Source: PWPR01 sp964497955
Lineage (GTDB): Bacteria; Bacillota; UBA994; PWPR01
Length of the DNA: 24,545 nucleotides
Assembly: GCA_964497955.1 (NCBI GenBank)
Contig: CAZCFQ010000018.1
Location: 1 to 24,545, forward strand
Direction: 5' to 3'
The notes under the pieces are model-generated. The model saw only the letters and a list, made by a program, of their open reading frames with translations. It ran no database searches and had not been told where the DNA came from. This document shows positions 7,353 to 14,705 of the stretch, one piece after another. A program made the position numbers and the translations under genes. Numbering within the stretch: the first letter of the stretch is position 1; each line of letters opens with the position of its first letter.

Positions 7353-8375
7353 ATGTGGAAACCACTTATTTTTATTAAGAGAAACCTAATTTTATCAATT
7401 ATGACTAGTATGTTGTTGGGATTATTAATAGGTTATTATTATAATTTATCGCAGCTAAAATTTTTTGTACTACCTTTAACAATGCTTATGATCTATCCTA
7501 TGATGGTTAATTTGAAGTTAGGAGAACTAACTGAGCTTAAAAACTTTAAGCTGATAATTACTGCACTAATAATAAATTTTGCAGTAATTCCTTTCGTAGC
7601 TTTTACTATAGGTAATGTCTTTTTTAGTAATACAGGTTATTTATTAGCCTTAATTATAATGGGAAGTTTGCCAACTAGTGGTATGACAATATCTTGGACA
7701 GGATTTGCAAAAGGTAGCGTTAAAGATGCAATTAAAATTACAATATTAGGACTATTAATAGGTTCTATGCTTATACCCGTATATATAAAGCTTTTTTTAG
7801 GTACTGCTGTTTCTATTTCAGTTTTTAATATTTTAAAACAAGTTCTTTTGATAATTGTTATTCCTCTAATTTTAGGAAATTTAACAAGGAAAGTTCTAAT
7901 TAAGAGCGTAGGTAAAAATTCATATGAGTATAACTGGAAGAAAAAGCTCCCCTTATTATCAAGTCTAGGACTAGTAATAATAATTTTTATATCTATGGGA
8001 TTAAAATCTAGAAGTATTCTTACTAATCCTTCACAGGTTCTAAGTATTATCTTACCAATAATATTGCTTTACTTATCTAGCTTTTTAATTTCAGTAATTG
8101 TAGGTAAGCTGTTTTTCTGTAGAAAAGACTCTGTCGCTTTAGTTTATGGTACTGCATTAAGGAATCTTTCTATTGCAATGGGTATATCAGTTTCTTTATT
8201 TTCTGAATATGCTTCTTCAATCATCCTTGTTATTTCAATTGCATATGTCATCCAAGTTCAAGCATCTGCTTGGTTTCTTAAATTGAATGATAAGATTTTG
8301 CAAAATGGGGCATTAATAACTACTACAAAATGTACTAATAGATTGAAAGATTTGAATCTAAGCGTTAGTAAATAA
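7353..8375 (+). CDS. ACR3/bile acid:sodium symporter (BASS)-superfamily transporter, arsenite cysteine absent
   Basis: A 340-residue integral membrane protein with about ten hydrophobic segments, similar in layout to the ACR3 arsenite exporters (YPMMVNLKLGEL; GTALRNLSIAMGIS near the C-terminus). True ACR3 proteins carry an essential cysteine in a G-x-A-P-C-T-A-M motif; the corresponding segment here reads GSLPTSGMTISW, with no cysteine. Arsenite transport is therefore doubtful, and the substrate is unknown (an organic anion or a different oxyanion). No arsR or arsC gene is nearby. AGGAG (7341-7345) lies seven bases from ATG 7353, and a strong promoter is upstream. The short hydrophilic C-terminal tail contains the only late cysteine (TTKCTNRLK), which is not the transport residue. 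Confidence 0.78.
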   Translation: MWKPLIFIKRNLILSIMTSMLLGLLIGYYYNLSQLKFFVLPLTMLMIYPMMVNLKLGELTELKNFKLIITALIINFAVIPFVAFTIGNVFFSNTGYLLALIIMGSLPTSGMTISWTGFAKGSVKDAIKITILGLLIGSMLIPVYIKLFLGTAVSISVFNILKQVLLIIVIPLILGNLTRKVLIKSVGKNSYEYNWKKKLPLLSSLGLVIIIFISMGLKSRSILTNPSQVLSIILPIILLYLSSFLISVIVGKLFFCRKDSVALVYGTALRNLSIAMGISVSLFSEYASSIILVISIAYVIQVQASAWFLKLNDKILQNGALITTTKCTNRLKDLNLSVSK

Positions 8376-8651
8376 ACTATATTATTCAAATAGATTTAGG
8401 TAATTTGCTAGTCTTCTATTTTGAATGTGTATAATTTTTATCATAATTGTCAATCTCTTAGAGCCTGCCTCAAAGATATACGTTTATTTCAGAAATTGCT
8501 TTATACAATTTATAGGACATATAAGTTATTTTTGTTTTATATAGAGTGTTAAAACTAAAGAATAATAACATGTTAATTAAAAAGTGTGTTATCATACAAA
8601 TGTAGTTTATGACTCTTGTCGCATTAAAAATTTATGAATGGAGGGGTAGAT

Positions 8652-9494
8652 ATGAGTATAAAAATAATTACTGACAGTGGTTCAGATTTACCAAAAGAGA
8701 TTATTGAAAAAAATAATATAAAAGTGATCCCACTTGAAGTAACTATCAATAATCAAACATACTTAGATAGTGTAGATATTAATAGTGAACAATTTTATAA
8801 GAAAATGAGCAAAAGCAAAGAGCTACCTAAGACAGCTAGTCCTTCACCTCAAAAATTCTTAGAAGAGTTTAACTGTAAAGAAGAAAATATTTTTATCATA
8901 ACCTTATCTTCTCAATTAAGTAGTACTTATAATAATGCTTTACTCGCTAAACAAATATATCTCGATGAGAATGATGATAAAAATATCTATGTTATTGATT
9001 CACTAAGTGCTTCTGTAGGAGAAGGACTTGTGGTACTAAAACTTATTGATTTATTAGAAAATAGTAAATCCTACGAGCAAATTGCTATAAAGGCTAGTAA
9101 TTACGCAAAGAAGTGTCAAGTATATTTTTTACTTGAGACTCTTGATAACATTGTTAAAGGTGGCAGAGTTGGAAAAGCAGCTGGGCATATTGCATCTTTA
9201 CTATCAATTAAACTTATATTGAAATCAGATGGAAATGGAGTTGTGGATCTTGCTGAAAAGGTTCGAGGTTCTAAAAAAGCTTTTAGAAGATTTGTAAGTT
9301 TAGCTGGAGAAAGTAATGATAACTTTGATAACAAGACATTAGCTATAGCTCATGCTAATTGTTATCAAAAAGCAGTTAAATATAAAGAAATGATAGAAGA
9401 GCGGTATAACTTTAAAAATATTATAATATCTACAATTGGATCAACAATAGGAACATATACAGGTGAAAATGGACTCTTAATTGCAATCTTATAG
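8652..9494 (+). CDS. DegV/FakB-family fatty acid-binding protein
   Basis: A 280-residue two-domain DegV protein. Members of this family (FakB) bind a fatty acid and present it to the kinase FakA for phosphorylation, feeding exogenous or recycled acyl chains into phospholipid synthesis. Visible marks are the start KIITDSGSDLPKEI, SASPSPQKFLEEF, the ligand-contacting SSQLSSTYNNA, VIDSLSASVGEG and the VKGGRVGKAAG loop of the second domain. GGAGGGG (8640-8646) is five bases from ATG 8652; the in-frame ATG at 8634 lies upstream of this site and is rejected. The gene is alone between a 258-base gap and a convergent terminator. FakA is not in the window, and the number of FakB paralogues cannot be judged. 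Confidence 0.9.
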   Translation: MSIKIITDSGSDLPKEIIEKNNIKVIPLEVTINNQTYLDSVDINSEQFYKKMSKSKELPKTASPSPQKFLEEFNCKEENIFIITLSSQLSSTYNNALLAKQIYLDENDDKNIYVIDSLSASVGEGLVVLKLIDLLENSKSYEQIAIKASNYAKKCQVYFLLETLDNIVKGGRVGKAAGHIASLLSIKLILKSDGNGVVDLAEKVRGSKKAFRRFVSLAGESNDNFDNKTLAIAHANCYQKAVKYKEMIEERYNFKNIIISTIGSTIGTYTGENGLLIAIL

Positions 9495-9519
9495 TTCAAT
9501 AAATTTTTGCTAAAAAGTA

Positions 9520-9553
9520 AAACTAGACTATTTGTTTTCATATAGTCTAGTTT
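9520..9553. terminator. Bidirectional terminator between the DegV gene and the cyclase-like gene
   Basis: A perfect 11-bp stem (AAACTAGACTA at 9520-9530, TAGTCTAGTTT at 9543-9553) has a 12-base loop, and T-rich tracts follow on both strands. It separates two convergent transcription units. Confidence 0.85.
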
Positions 9554-9562
9554 ATTCTATTT

Positions 9563-10513
9563 TTAGTTCCAATTTCCAACTGTTTCTATACCTGCATATT
9601 CAGTTTCAAGCACATTTAAAGTCCTTTTTCCACTTATAAGCTTTAAACTTATTTTACCACCTAATCCTTCTTTTATTACATCATTCATTTCACCATTAAT
9701 AGGTGCTTTTAACTCACCTGTGTGTGATACTCTTGCTTCAATATGCAGTGTAATATCTCCTCGTTTTAATGTGATATTTGTTATATTGTCTAAAACAGCT
9801 ACTTTCAATATTTTACTGTTGTTATATGTAGCAAATCTATACTCAATACCATCTACATTAAGATTTGCTATTAAACCAGTAAAAGAAACACCCATAAAAG
9901 GCACATTAGCAATACTACACATAAAACTAGCATTAGGATTTTTAAAATTATTACCCTGAAGCCAGATATATTTGTTTGGGAATGTTTTACCCCAATCTTT
10001 TTCAAGATATCCTTTATCCTTTTCAAAGCTAAATACATCGTGATTAACTTCTAGTTTTCCATCTACAGAATGGTTCATACTTACAACGCCATGATTACAA
10101 TCCATATTAGGTAAATATGCGAATGGCCCCATTATATTAGGCATATATAAGCTTGTCCCAATTGATTGAAAGTCACCAAAAGTAACTTCTCCTTGAATAT
10201 TATAATTAGAGTCTTTTATACTTACTGAAACTCCTTTTCTGCTAAAGATACTGTTACCTATTTTTATATAAAATGGCTCGTTTCCAAACTTAAAATCATT
10301 TATGTCATATTTAAAGTAATAAGTTTGGACTGGCATAGCTTCAATAATTTGGATAAAAGCATGAGGATCTCTTTTATTCAAACTAATTCCTGGAATAAAT
10401 GATATAACCTTTTTTGATTCTAAGCTCACTTGCTTATAATACCATCCTTCAAAATATTTCTTCTTATTAAGATCTCCTTGGAATAGAATTGGATTATTAA
10501 CTTTTTTGAACAT
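9563..10513 (-). CDS. Tocopherol cyclase-like family protein
   Basis: A 316-residue protein resembling the tocopherol cyclase family (Pfam Tocopherol_cycl), which includes plant and cyanobacterial VTE1 but also many bacterial and clostridial proteins of unknown reaction. Family marks are FEGWYYKQVS near the N-terminus, ISFIPGIS, HAFIQIIEA, the central GPFAYLPNMDCNHGVVSMNH and GYLEKDWGKTFPNKYIWLQG. There is no signal peptide or membrane segment, so it is probably cytosolic. Tocopherol synthesis is not expected in an organism of this type, so the substrate is likely a different lipid or prenylated compound. GGAGG (10521-10525) lies seven bases from ATG 10513. It is the last gene of an operon after an APH-type kinase and a Rieske protein, 55 bases from the latter. 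Confidence 0.85.
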   Translation of the reverse strand: MFKKVNNPILFQGDLNKKKYFEGWYYKQVSLESKKVISFIPGISLNKRDPHAFIQIIEAMPVQTYYFKYDINDFKFGNEPFYIKIGNSIFSRKGVSVSIKDSNYNIQGEVTFGDFQSIGTSLYMPNIMGPFAYLPNMDCNHGVVSMNHSVDGKLEVNHDVFSFEKDKGYLEKDWGKTFPNKYIWLQGNNFKNPNASFMCSIANVPFMGVSFTGLIANLNVDGIEYRFATYNNSKILKVAVLDNITNITLKRGDITLHIEARVSHTGELKAPINGEMNDVIKEGLGGKISLKLISGKRTLNVLETEYAGIETVGNWN

Positions 10514-10568
10514 ATAAAATCCTCCAGTTTTAGCAAACTTCTTTAATTGTGTAGAAAATTCAGATATT

Positions 10569-10916
10569 CTATATATGTATAAATAATTTATCGTCTATAA
10601 GTTCAACCTTATATGAGGCTAACGGTTTATCTAATCCAATACTTTTTGTAAGACTACTAAATAATTTAGGCCAGTTCTCAATCCATTTAACTACTGAACC
10701 ATCTTCTATATTGAACTGTGATCCATGACAAGGACATGTTATTCTACCATTATCGTATACTCCATTAACCAATTTACACCCCAAGTGTGTGCATTTTCCT
10801 GACACAGCATAGTATTTTCCATTTTTTAAAGCTAGCACTATTAAATGATTATCAGAATTGACTTCCATCATTTGATTCTCTTCTAAGTTCTTATACTCTT
10901 TTACTTCAATTTTCAA
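10569..10916 (-). CDS. Small cytosolic Rieske [2Fe-2S] protein
   Basis: A 115-residue single Rieske domain that would carry electrons on a [2Fe-2S] cluster. Ligands are C42-x-H44 (in CTHLGC) and C61-x-x-H64 (in CPCHGS). It also has the two extra cysteines, C47 and C63, that form a disulfide in high-potential cytochrome bc1-type Rieske proteins, yet it has no membrane anchor, Tat signal or oxygenase domain. The start is TTG at 10916, supported by a strong AAAGGAGG eight bases upstream that lies inside the end of the kinase gene; the two frames overlap by 11 bases, indicating translational coupling. The redox partner is unknown; the downstream cyclase-like protein or an unlinked oxidoreductase are candidates. 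Confidence 0.88.
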   Translation of the reverse strand: MKIEVKEYKNLEENQMMEVNSDNHLIVLALKNGKYYAVSGKCTHLGCKLVNGVYDNGRITCPCHGSQFNIEDGSVVKWIENWPKLFSSLTKSIGLDKPLASYKVELIDDKLFIHI

Positions 10917-11826
10917 CTTTACTTCCTCCTTTTATTCTTAATTCCTGGTTTACAAAAGATTCTAATAAAGAAAAGTTATCTTCAACTATTCTTATGGCAT
11001 TGATATTATCCAAAGCTAATTGTCTATACTTTTTAATTCTAATAAAATATGAAGTCGCAATATAAAGGATTGCTAATATTATCTCTGGTATATAAACAAT
11101 CTCTTCATTACTTAAACAATTTATATTCAAGTATCCTTGAACTAAAAGCTTAAGTACTATAATTATATCTTTGATACTCATTGAGTTTTCTGTTAATAAG
11201 GAAGTAACAAAATAACAAATATCAAAAATCCTATGATTAATCTCTACTAGAGAATAATCGATAAAGCCTATATAATTATCCTTAAATATTAAATTATTTA
11301 AATGTATATCTCTATGAATTAGTTGCTTTGGTAAGAAATTAAGTCTTTTTATTCTATCTAAAAAGTCTTTATAAAACTCTTTTTCATGATCTAAATAGCT
11401 TTTTAATTGCCCATCAAATGCATTTTTTATTTGTTTTACAAAACTATATTCACTAAAAACATCATCAACTTCTAAGCCGTTTAGTAAAAGATGCATCTCT
11501 GAAATAGCTTCACCAATAGATATTATAATATTAGGGTTTTTCATAAGTATTTTTAAATCTAGCTTGTCACATCTTATGTATTTTTGAAGAAAATAATATC
11601 TCTTATTGTTTTCAACAATATACTCTCCTGTTTCTGTCATAAATAACTCTGGTATTAATATCTTTTTGCTCTTAATTTTTCTTAACACTTTCTCTTCTCT
11701 TAGAGCTTTCTTTCTATCTGTAAATTCTTTTAAAACAAAGGTTTTGTTAATCAAATATACACCTTTACTTATCTTATTAATTTTCTGATGCTCATCCTTT
11801 TTAAACCAACTTGTTAAAATTTGCAC
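10906..11826 (-). CDS. APH/CotS-type phosphotransferase (protein-kinase-like fold)
   Basis: A protein of about 306 residues of the aminoglycoside phosphotransferase/choline kinase/CotS superfamily. The catalytic loop reads LIHRDIHLNNLIF (Brenner motif H-x-D-x4-N) and is followed by GFIDYSLVEINHRIFDICYF, which holds the Mg2+-binding aspartate. The N-lobe has a VYLINKTFVLKEF strand with the likely ATP lysine. The substrate is unknown; members phosphorylate antibiotics, sugars, homoserine, choline or spore-coat components. An in-frame GTG at 11835 abuts AAAGGTG, whereas GTG 11826 lies eight bases after it and is preferred. It is the first gene of an operon with the Rieske and cyclase-like genes and is overlapped by the Rieske start. 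Confidence 0.8.
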   Translation of the reverse strand: MQILTSWFKKDEHQKINKISKGVYLINKTFVLKEFTDRKKALREEKVLRKIKSKKILIPELFMTETGEYIVENNKRYYFLQKYIRCDKLDLKILMKNPNIIISIGEAISEMHLLLNGLEVDDVFSEYSFVKQIKNAFDGQLKSYLDHEKEFYKDFLDRIKRLNFLPKQLIHRDIHLNNLIFKDNYIGFIDYSLVEINHRIFDICYFVTSLLTENSMSIKDIIIVLKLLVQGYLNINCLSNEEIVYIPEIILAILYIATSYFIRIKKYRQLALDNINAIRIVEDNFSLLESFVNQELRIKGGSKVEN

Positions 11827-11859
11827 AGTTATCACCTTTAATTATTAACTATATGTTTA

Positions 11860-11888
11860 ATTTTAACAGAAGAATAAAACTATGTCAT
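11860..11888 (-). promoter_or_regulatory. Promoter of the kinase-Rieske-cyclase operon
   Basis: On the minus strand ATGACA (11883-11888, one mismatch to TTGACA) is followed after 17 bases by TAAAAT (11860-11865, one mismatch to TATAAT). The expected leader is about 27 bases. The AraC terminator lies immediately upstream, so this promoter likely drives the operon alone. Confidence 0.6.
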
Positions 11889-11900
11889 ACACTTTAAAGC

Positions 11901-11924
11901 AAAAAAGAGAGGTTCCCCTCTCTT
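11901..11924 (-). terminator. Rho-independent terminator overlapping the AraC-type stop codon
   Basis: A perfect 8-bp stem AAGAGAGG/CCTCTCTT (11905-11912 with 11917-11924) with a four-base loop is followed on the minus strand by a run of six T. The first arm includes two bases of the AraC-type gene's stop codon (11923-11925). Confidence 0.88.
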
Positions 11925-12783
11925 AATCTTTTATAATAGGTATCCATATTTGACTTTTATAATTATCGTCAGTAGGATCTCCTGGTAAATAAACTTCGAT
12001 TTCTGGGCCTTCTGCATGCTTATAGTTTGTTGAAGGAAACCATTCTGAATATACTCTCTTAGAAGCTTCTTGCATAGCAATTGGCATTTTACCAAAAACA
12101 TCAAACACAGCATAATTAAATTCATTAATTTCTCTAATGACAAATCGATCATCTTTAAGCTCTCCAGTATTCTCCACACCAATCATATAGGTCATAGTCT
12201 CATTTTCTGGATCAAAGTCAAGGCATATACCTAACAAACCAAGTTTCCCAGAGTTATTAAAAAGTTTTTCACAGTCCTTACTATTGTTAAAATTTGACCA
12301 CATCTTAGGTATTTCTTGAAAGTTTTCTCCATCTGAAGTTGAAAACTCTTTAGAAATACCGATTACTTCAAAAGCTTCTTTTCGTATTACTTTGTAGTTC
12401 ATTTCTTTGACTCCTTTAATCTGAATTTGGAAAGTGATTTTTGGATAAGCCAATAAACTAACGCCTTTTTTTGAAACTTCAGAAGGGTTTAACCCATGTA
12501 TTCTCTTAAATGCTTTTGAGAAAGACTCTGGGCTTTGATACCCATACTTAAGTGCAATATCAATTACCTTTTCATTAGGATTCTTCAAGTCAATTGCTGC
12601 TAATGTCATTTTTCTTTTTCTTACATACTCTCCAACACTTGATCCTAATAATAGCTGAAACATCCTTTGATAATGATACTTAGAAACATAAGCAATAGCA
12701 GCAGCCTCTGCCACATCAAACTTTCCTTCTAAATTCTCTTCTATGTAGTTAATACTAGCTTGTAAATCTTTTAAAAAACTCAT
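11923..12783 (-). CDS. AraC-family regulator with GyrI-like ligand-binding domain
   Basis: A 286-residue regulator. Residues 1-105 hold the double helix-turn-helix of AraC/XylS proteins (DVAEAAAIAYVSKYHYQRMF and then IDIALKYGYQSPESFSKAFK, with GLNPSEV closing). Residues from about 125 form a GyrI-like/SOUL-type effector domain, as in Rob and BmrR-like regulators that sense hydrophobic cations or drugs (ends IEVYLPGDPTDDNYKSQIWI). GGAGG (12790-12794) is six bases from ATG 12783; a GTG directly before it is too close. It lies downstream of pstB but is separated from it by a terminator, and it has its own candidate promoter with a dyad at 12845-12863. Targets are unknown; a drug-efflux or stress role is typical of the family. 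Confidence 0.88.
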   Translation of the reverse strand: MSFLKDLQASINYIEENLEGKFDVAEAAAIAYVSKYHYQRMFQLLLGSSVGEYVRKRKMTLAAIDLKNPNEKVIDIALKYGYQSPESFSKAFKRIHGLNPSEVSKKGVSLLAYPKITFQIQIKGVKEMNYKVIRKEAFEVIGISKEFSTSDGENFQEIPKMWSNFNNSKDCEKLFNNSGKLGLLGICLDFDPENETMTYMIGVENTGELKDDRFVIREINEFNYAVFDVFGKMPIAMQEASKRVYSEWFPSTNYKHAEGPEIEVYLPGDPTDDNYKSQIWIPIIKD

Positions 12784-12844
12784 CACTAACCTCCGATTAT
12801 TAATATATCAAAGAAAATGCTTATAAACCTGTCTTTAAATGCGG

Positions 12845-12864
12845 GATACAACCAGATTGTATCA
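12845..12864 (-). promoter_or_regulatory. Extended -10 promoter with overlapping dyad upstream of the AraC-type gene
   Basis: On the minus strand TGATACAAT (12856-12864) is an extended -10 box. The same bases lie in a perfect inverted repeat GATACAA-N5-TTGTATC (12845-12863). An operator that covers the -10 element would block RNA polymerase when bound, so autoregulation or control by another repressor is plausible. Confidence 0.45.
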
Positions 12865-12911
12865 TATAGTCATATATTACTCTATATTCACATATGATAT
12901 ACAAATTATTG

Positions 12912-12943
12912 ATAAAAAAAAGAAAAGCATAAAAGCTTTTCTT
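12912..12943 (-). terminator. Rho-independent terminator at the end of the pst operon
   Basis: A 9-bp stem AAGAAAAGC (12920-12928) with GCTTTTCTT (12935-12943) and a six-base loop, followed on the minus strand by TTTTTTATC. It lies 14 bases after the pstB stop codon, so the operon ends without a phoU gene. Confidence 0.85.
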
Positions 12944-12956
12944 AGTTAATAATTAT

Positions 12957-13742
12957 TTAACCAAATCTACCAGTTACATAATCTTCTGTTCTTTGATCTT
13001 TTGGATTTGTAAAAATTATTTCTGTCTTATCAAATTCTACTAACTCTCCCATTAGTAAAAAGGCAGTCTTATCTGAAATTCTAGCAGCTTGCTGCATAGA
13101 ATGAGTTACAATTGCAATTGTATAATCTTTCTTAAGAGTTTCTATCAACTCCTCTATTCTTGCAGTAGCAATTGGATCTAATGCTGAAGTTGGCTCATCC
13201 ATTAAGATTGTCTCTGGTTGAACTGCTAATGCTCTTGCTATACATAATCTTTGTTGTTGCCCTCCAGAGAGACCGTATGCATTGTCATTTAATCTATCTT
13301 TGACTTCATCCCATAGAGCTGCTCTTTTTAAGCTAGTTTCTGCAATCTCCATTAAAAGATCTTTATCTTTAATACCATGGATTTTTGGACCATAAATAAC
13401 ATTTTCAAAAATTGATTTTGGGAAGGGATTTGGTTTTTGGAATACCATTCCCACCTTTGTTCTTAATTCTTCTACTCTTATAGATTTATCAAATATATTT
13501 TTGTTGTTGTAATATATTTCTCCATCTATTTTTACTATTGGTATATTCTCTGTCATTCTATTCAAAGTTTTGATAAAAGTAGATTTACCACAACCAGATG
13601 GTCCTATAATTGCGGTTACTTTATATTTTTCTATCTTCATAGAAATATCTATAAGTGCTTGATCTTTACCATACCACAGGTTTAGATTTCTAACATCATA
13701 AGCTAATAAATTATTTTCTTTTTGCATAACTTTTTTACTCAT
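12957..13742 (-). CDS. pstB: Phosphate ABC transporter ATP-binding protein PstB
   Basis: The 261-residue ATPase that powers the PstSCAB high-affinity phosphate importer at the inner face of the membrane. Seen are Walker A GPSGCGKST, the Q-loop in VGMVFQKPNPFPKS, the ABC signature LSGGQQQRLCIARAL, Walker B ETILMDEPTSALD, and the switch histidine in IVTHSMQQA. The phosphate-specific segments FQKPNPFP and YGPKIHG are typical of PstB. Two ATGs exist at 13748 and 13742; AAAGGA (13751-13756) is two bases from the first and eight from the second, so 13742 is preferred. The pstA stop (TAA 13748-13750) overlaps the first ATG, so the genes are tightly coupled. Length and motifs are complete and no defect is seen. 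Confidence 0.97.
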   Translation of the reverse strand: MSKKVMQKENNLLAYDVRNLNLWYGKDQALIDISMKIEKYKVTAIIGPSGCGKSTFIKTLNRMTENIPIVKIDGEIYYNNKNIFDKSIRVEELRTKVGMVFQKPNPFPKSIFENVIYGPKIHGIKDKDLLMEIAETSLKRAALWDEVKDRLNDNAYGLSGGQQQRLCIARALAVQPETILMDEPTSALDPIATARIEELIETLKKDYTIAIVTHSMQQAARISDKTAFLLMGELVEFDKTEIIFTNPKDQRTEDYVTGRFG

Positions 13743-13747
13743 ATCCA

Positions 13748-14704
13748 TTATCCTTTATACAATTTCTTTTGAAACCTATTTCTAATAATAATAGCAGCCG
13801 AGTTCATAATTATTAATACTCCTAATAAAACTACAATTGTAGCAGCAGCTAAATTTGCATATTCTGGAGTTAAAACTGTATCCAAAGTCCAGTAATATAT
13901 TTGAATTGGCAAAGCAGTAAAATCATCAAAGATACTAGTAGGGGTAGTTAATATTAGTGTTGGTATACCTAGTACTGCTAAAGGAGCTGTTTCTCCTATT
14001 GCTCTTGATACAGATAGTATTGAACCAGTTAAAATACCTGGTAAAGCTATCGGTAAAACAACATTTTTTAATGTAGTCCATTTAGTCGCTCCCATAGCTA
14101 AAGATGCTTCTCTTAACTCATTTGGTACTGCTTTTATAGATTCTTGACTTGCTACTACTATTATAGGTAAAACTAATAAGGAAAGTGTTAAACCTCCTGC
14201 TAAAATACTTGAACCTAAATTAAGCATTCTTGAAAAAACAGTTAAACCAAGTAATCCAAAGATAACTGAAGGTACACTTGCCAAATTAGATATATTAGTG
14301 TTAATTAATCTTTTTATTTTTCCACTGGGTGCATACTCTTCTAAATATATCGCAGTAGATACGCCTAAAACTAGAGTTATTGGTATGACTATCATAGTTA
14401 CATATACTGAACCCATAATAACACTATATATTCCAGCTTTATCTGGAAAAATAGATAACCTTCCAGTTAAAAAATCTAAATCTAGCCATCCAATGCTATC
14501 TACAATAATTCTATATAATAAGATCACAAGAACTAGCAAGGCAAATGCTAGTGAAAGAGAGAATATATAGCGAGATATTTTACTAATTTTTACTCTCCTT
14601 GCAATTCTTTTTTCATCAATTTCAATATTAAATTTTTTATACTCATTTTTTTTACTTTTATTATTTTTATCTTTAACTTCTATTAAATCTTTTTTATAAT
14701 CCAT
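13748..14704 (-). CDS. pstA: Phosphate ABC transporter permease PstA
   Basis: A 318-residue permease, the second membrane subunit of the phosphate importer. A charged 45-residue N-terminal region (rich in Lys, Asp and Glu) precedes six membrane segments. Family marks are IYLEEYAPSGKIKRLI before the core, ASVPSVIFGLLGLTVF, LREASLAMGATKWTT (the EAA coupling loop that contacts PstB) and SRAIGETAPLAVLG. It begins one base after the pstC stop codon and ends overlapping the pstB start region. The ribosome binding site (AGAAGAG) is weak, which fits translational coupling to pstC. The charged N-terminal extension is somewhat longer than usual but not unique. Confidence 0.96.
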   Translation of the reverse strand: MDYKKDLIEVKDKNNKSKKNEYKKFNIEIDEKRIARRVKISKISRYIFSLSLAFALLVLVILLYRIIVDSIGWLDLDFLTGRLSIFPDKAGIYSVIMGSVYVTMIVIPITLVLGVSTAIYLEEYAPSGKIKRLINTNISNLASVPSVIFGLLGLTVFSRMLNLGSSILAGGLTLSLLVLPIIVVASQESIKAVPNELREASLAMGATKWTTLKNVVLPIALPGILTGSILSVSRAIGETAPLAVLGIPTLILTTPTSIFDDFTALPIQIYYWTLDTVLTPEYANLAAATIVVLLGVLIIMNSAAIIIRNRFQKKLYKG

Positions 14705-14705
14705 A

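Noticed and set aside
7353..8375. Calling this gene an arsenite exporter (arsB/acr3)
   Set aside because: The essential cysteine motif is missing and there are no ars genes nearby.
8376..8633. A small gene or RNA in the gap before the DegV gene
   Set aside because: No open frame with a ribosome binding site, no recognisable riboswitch and no strong hairpin was seen.
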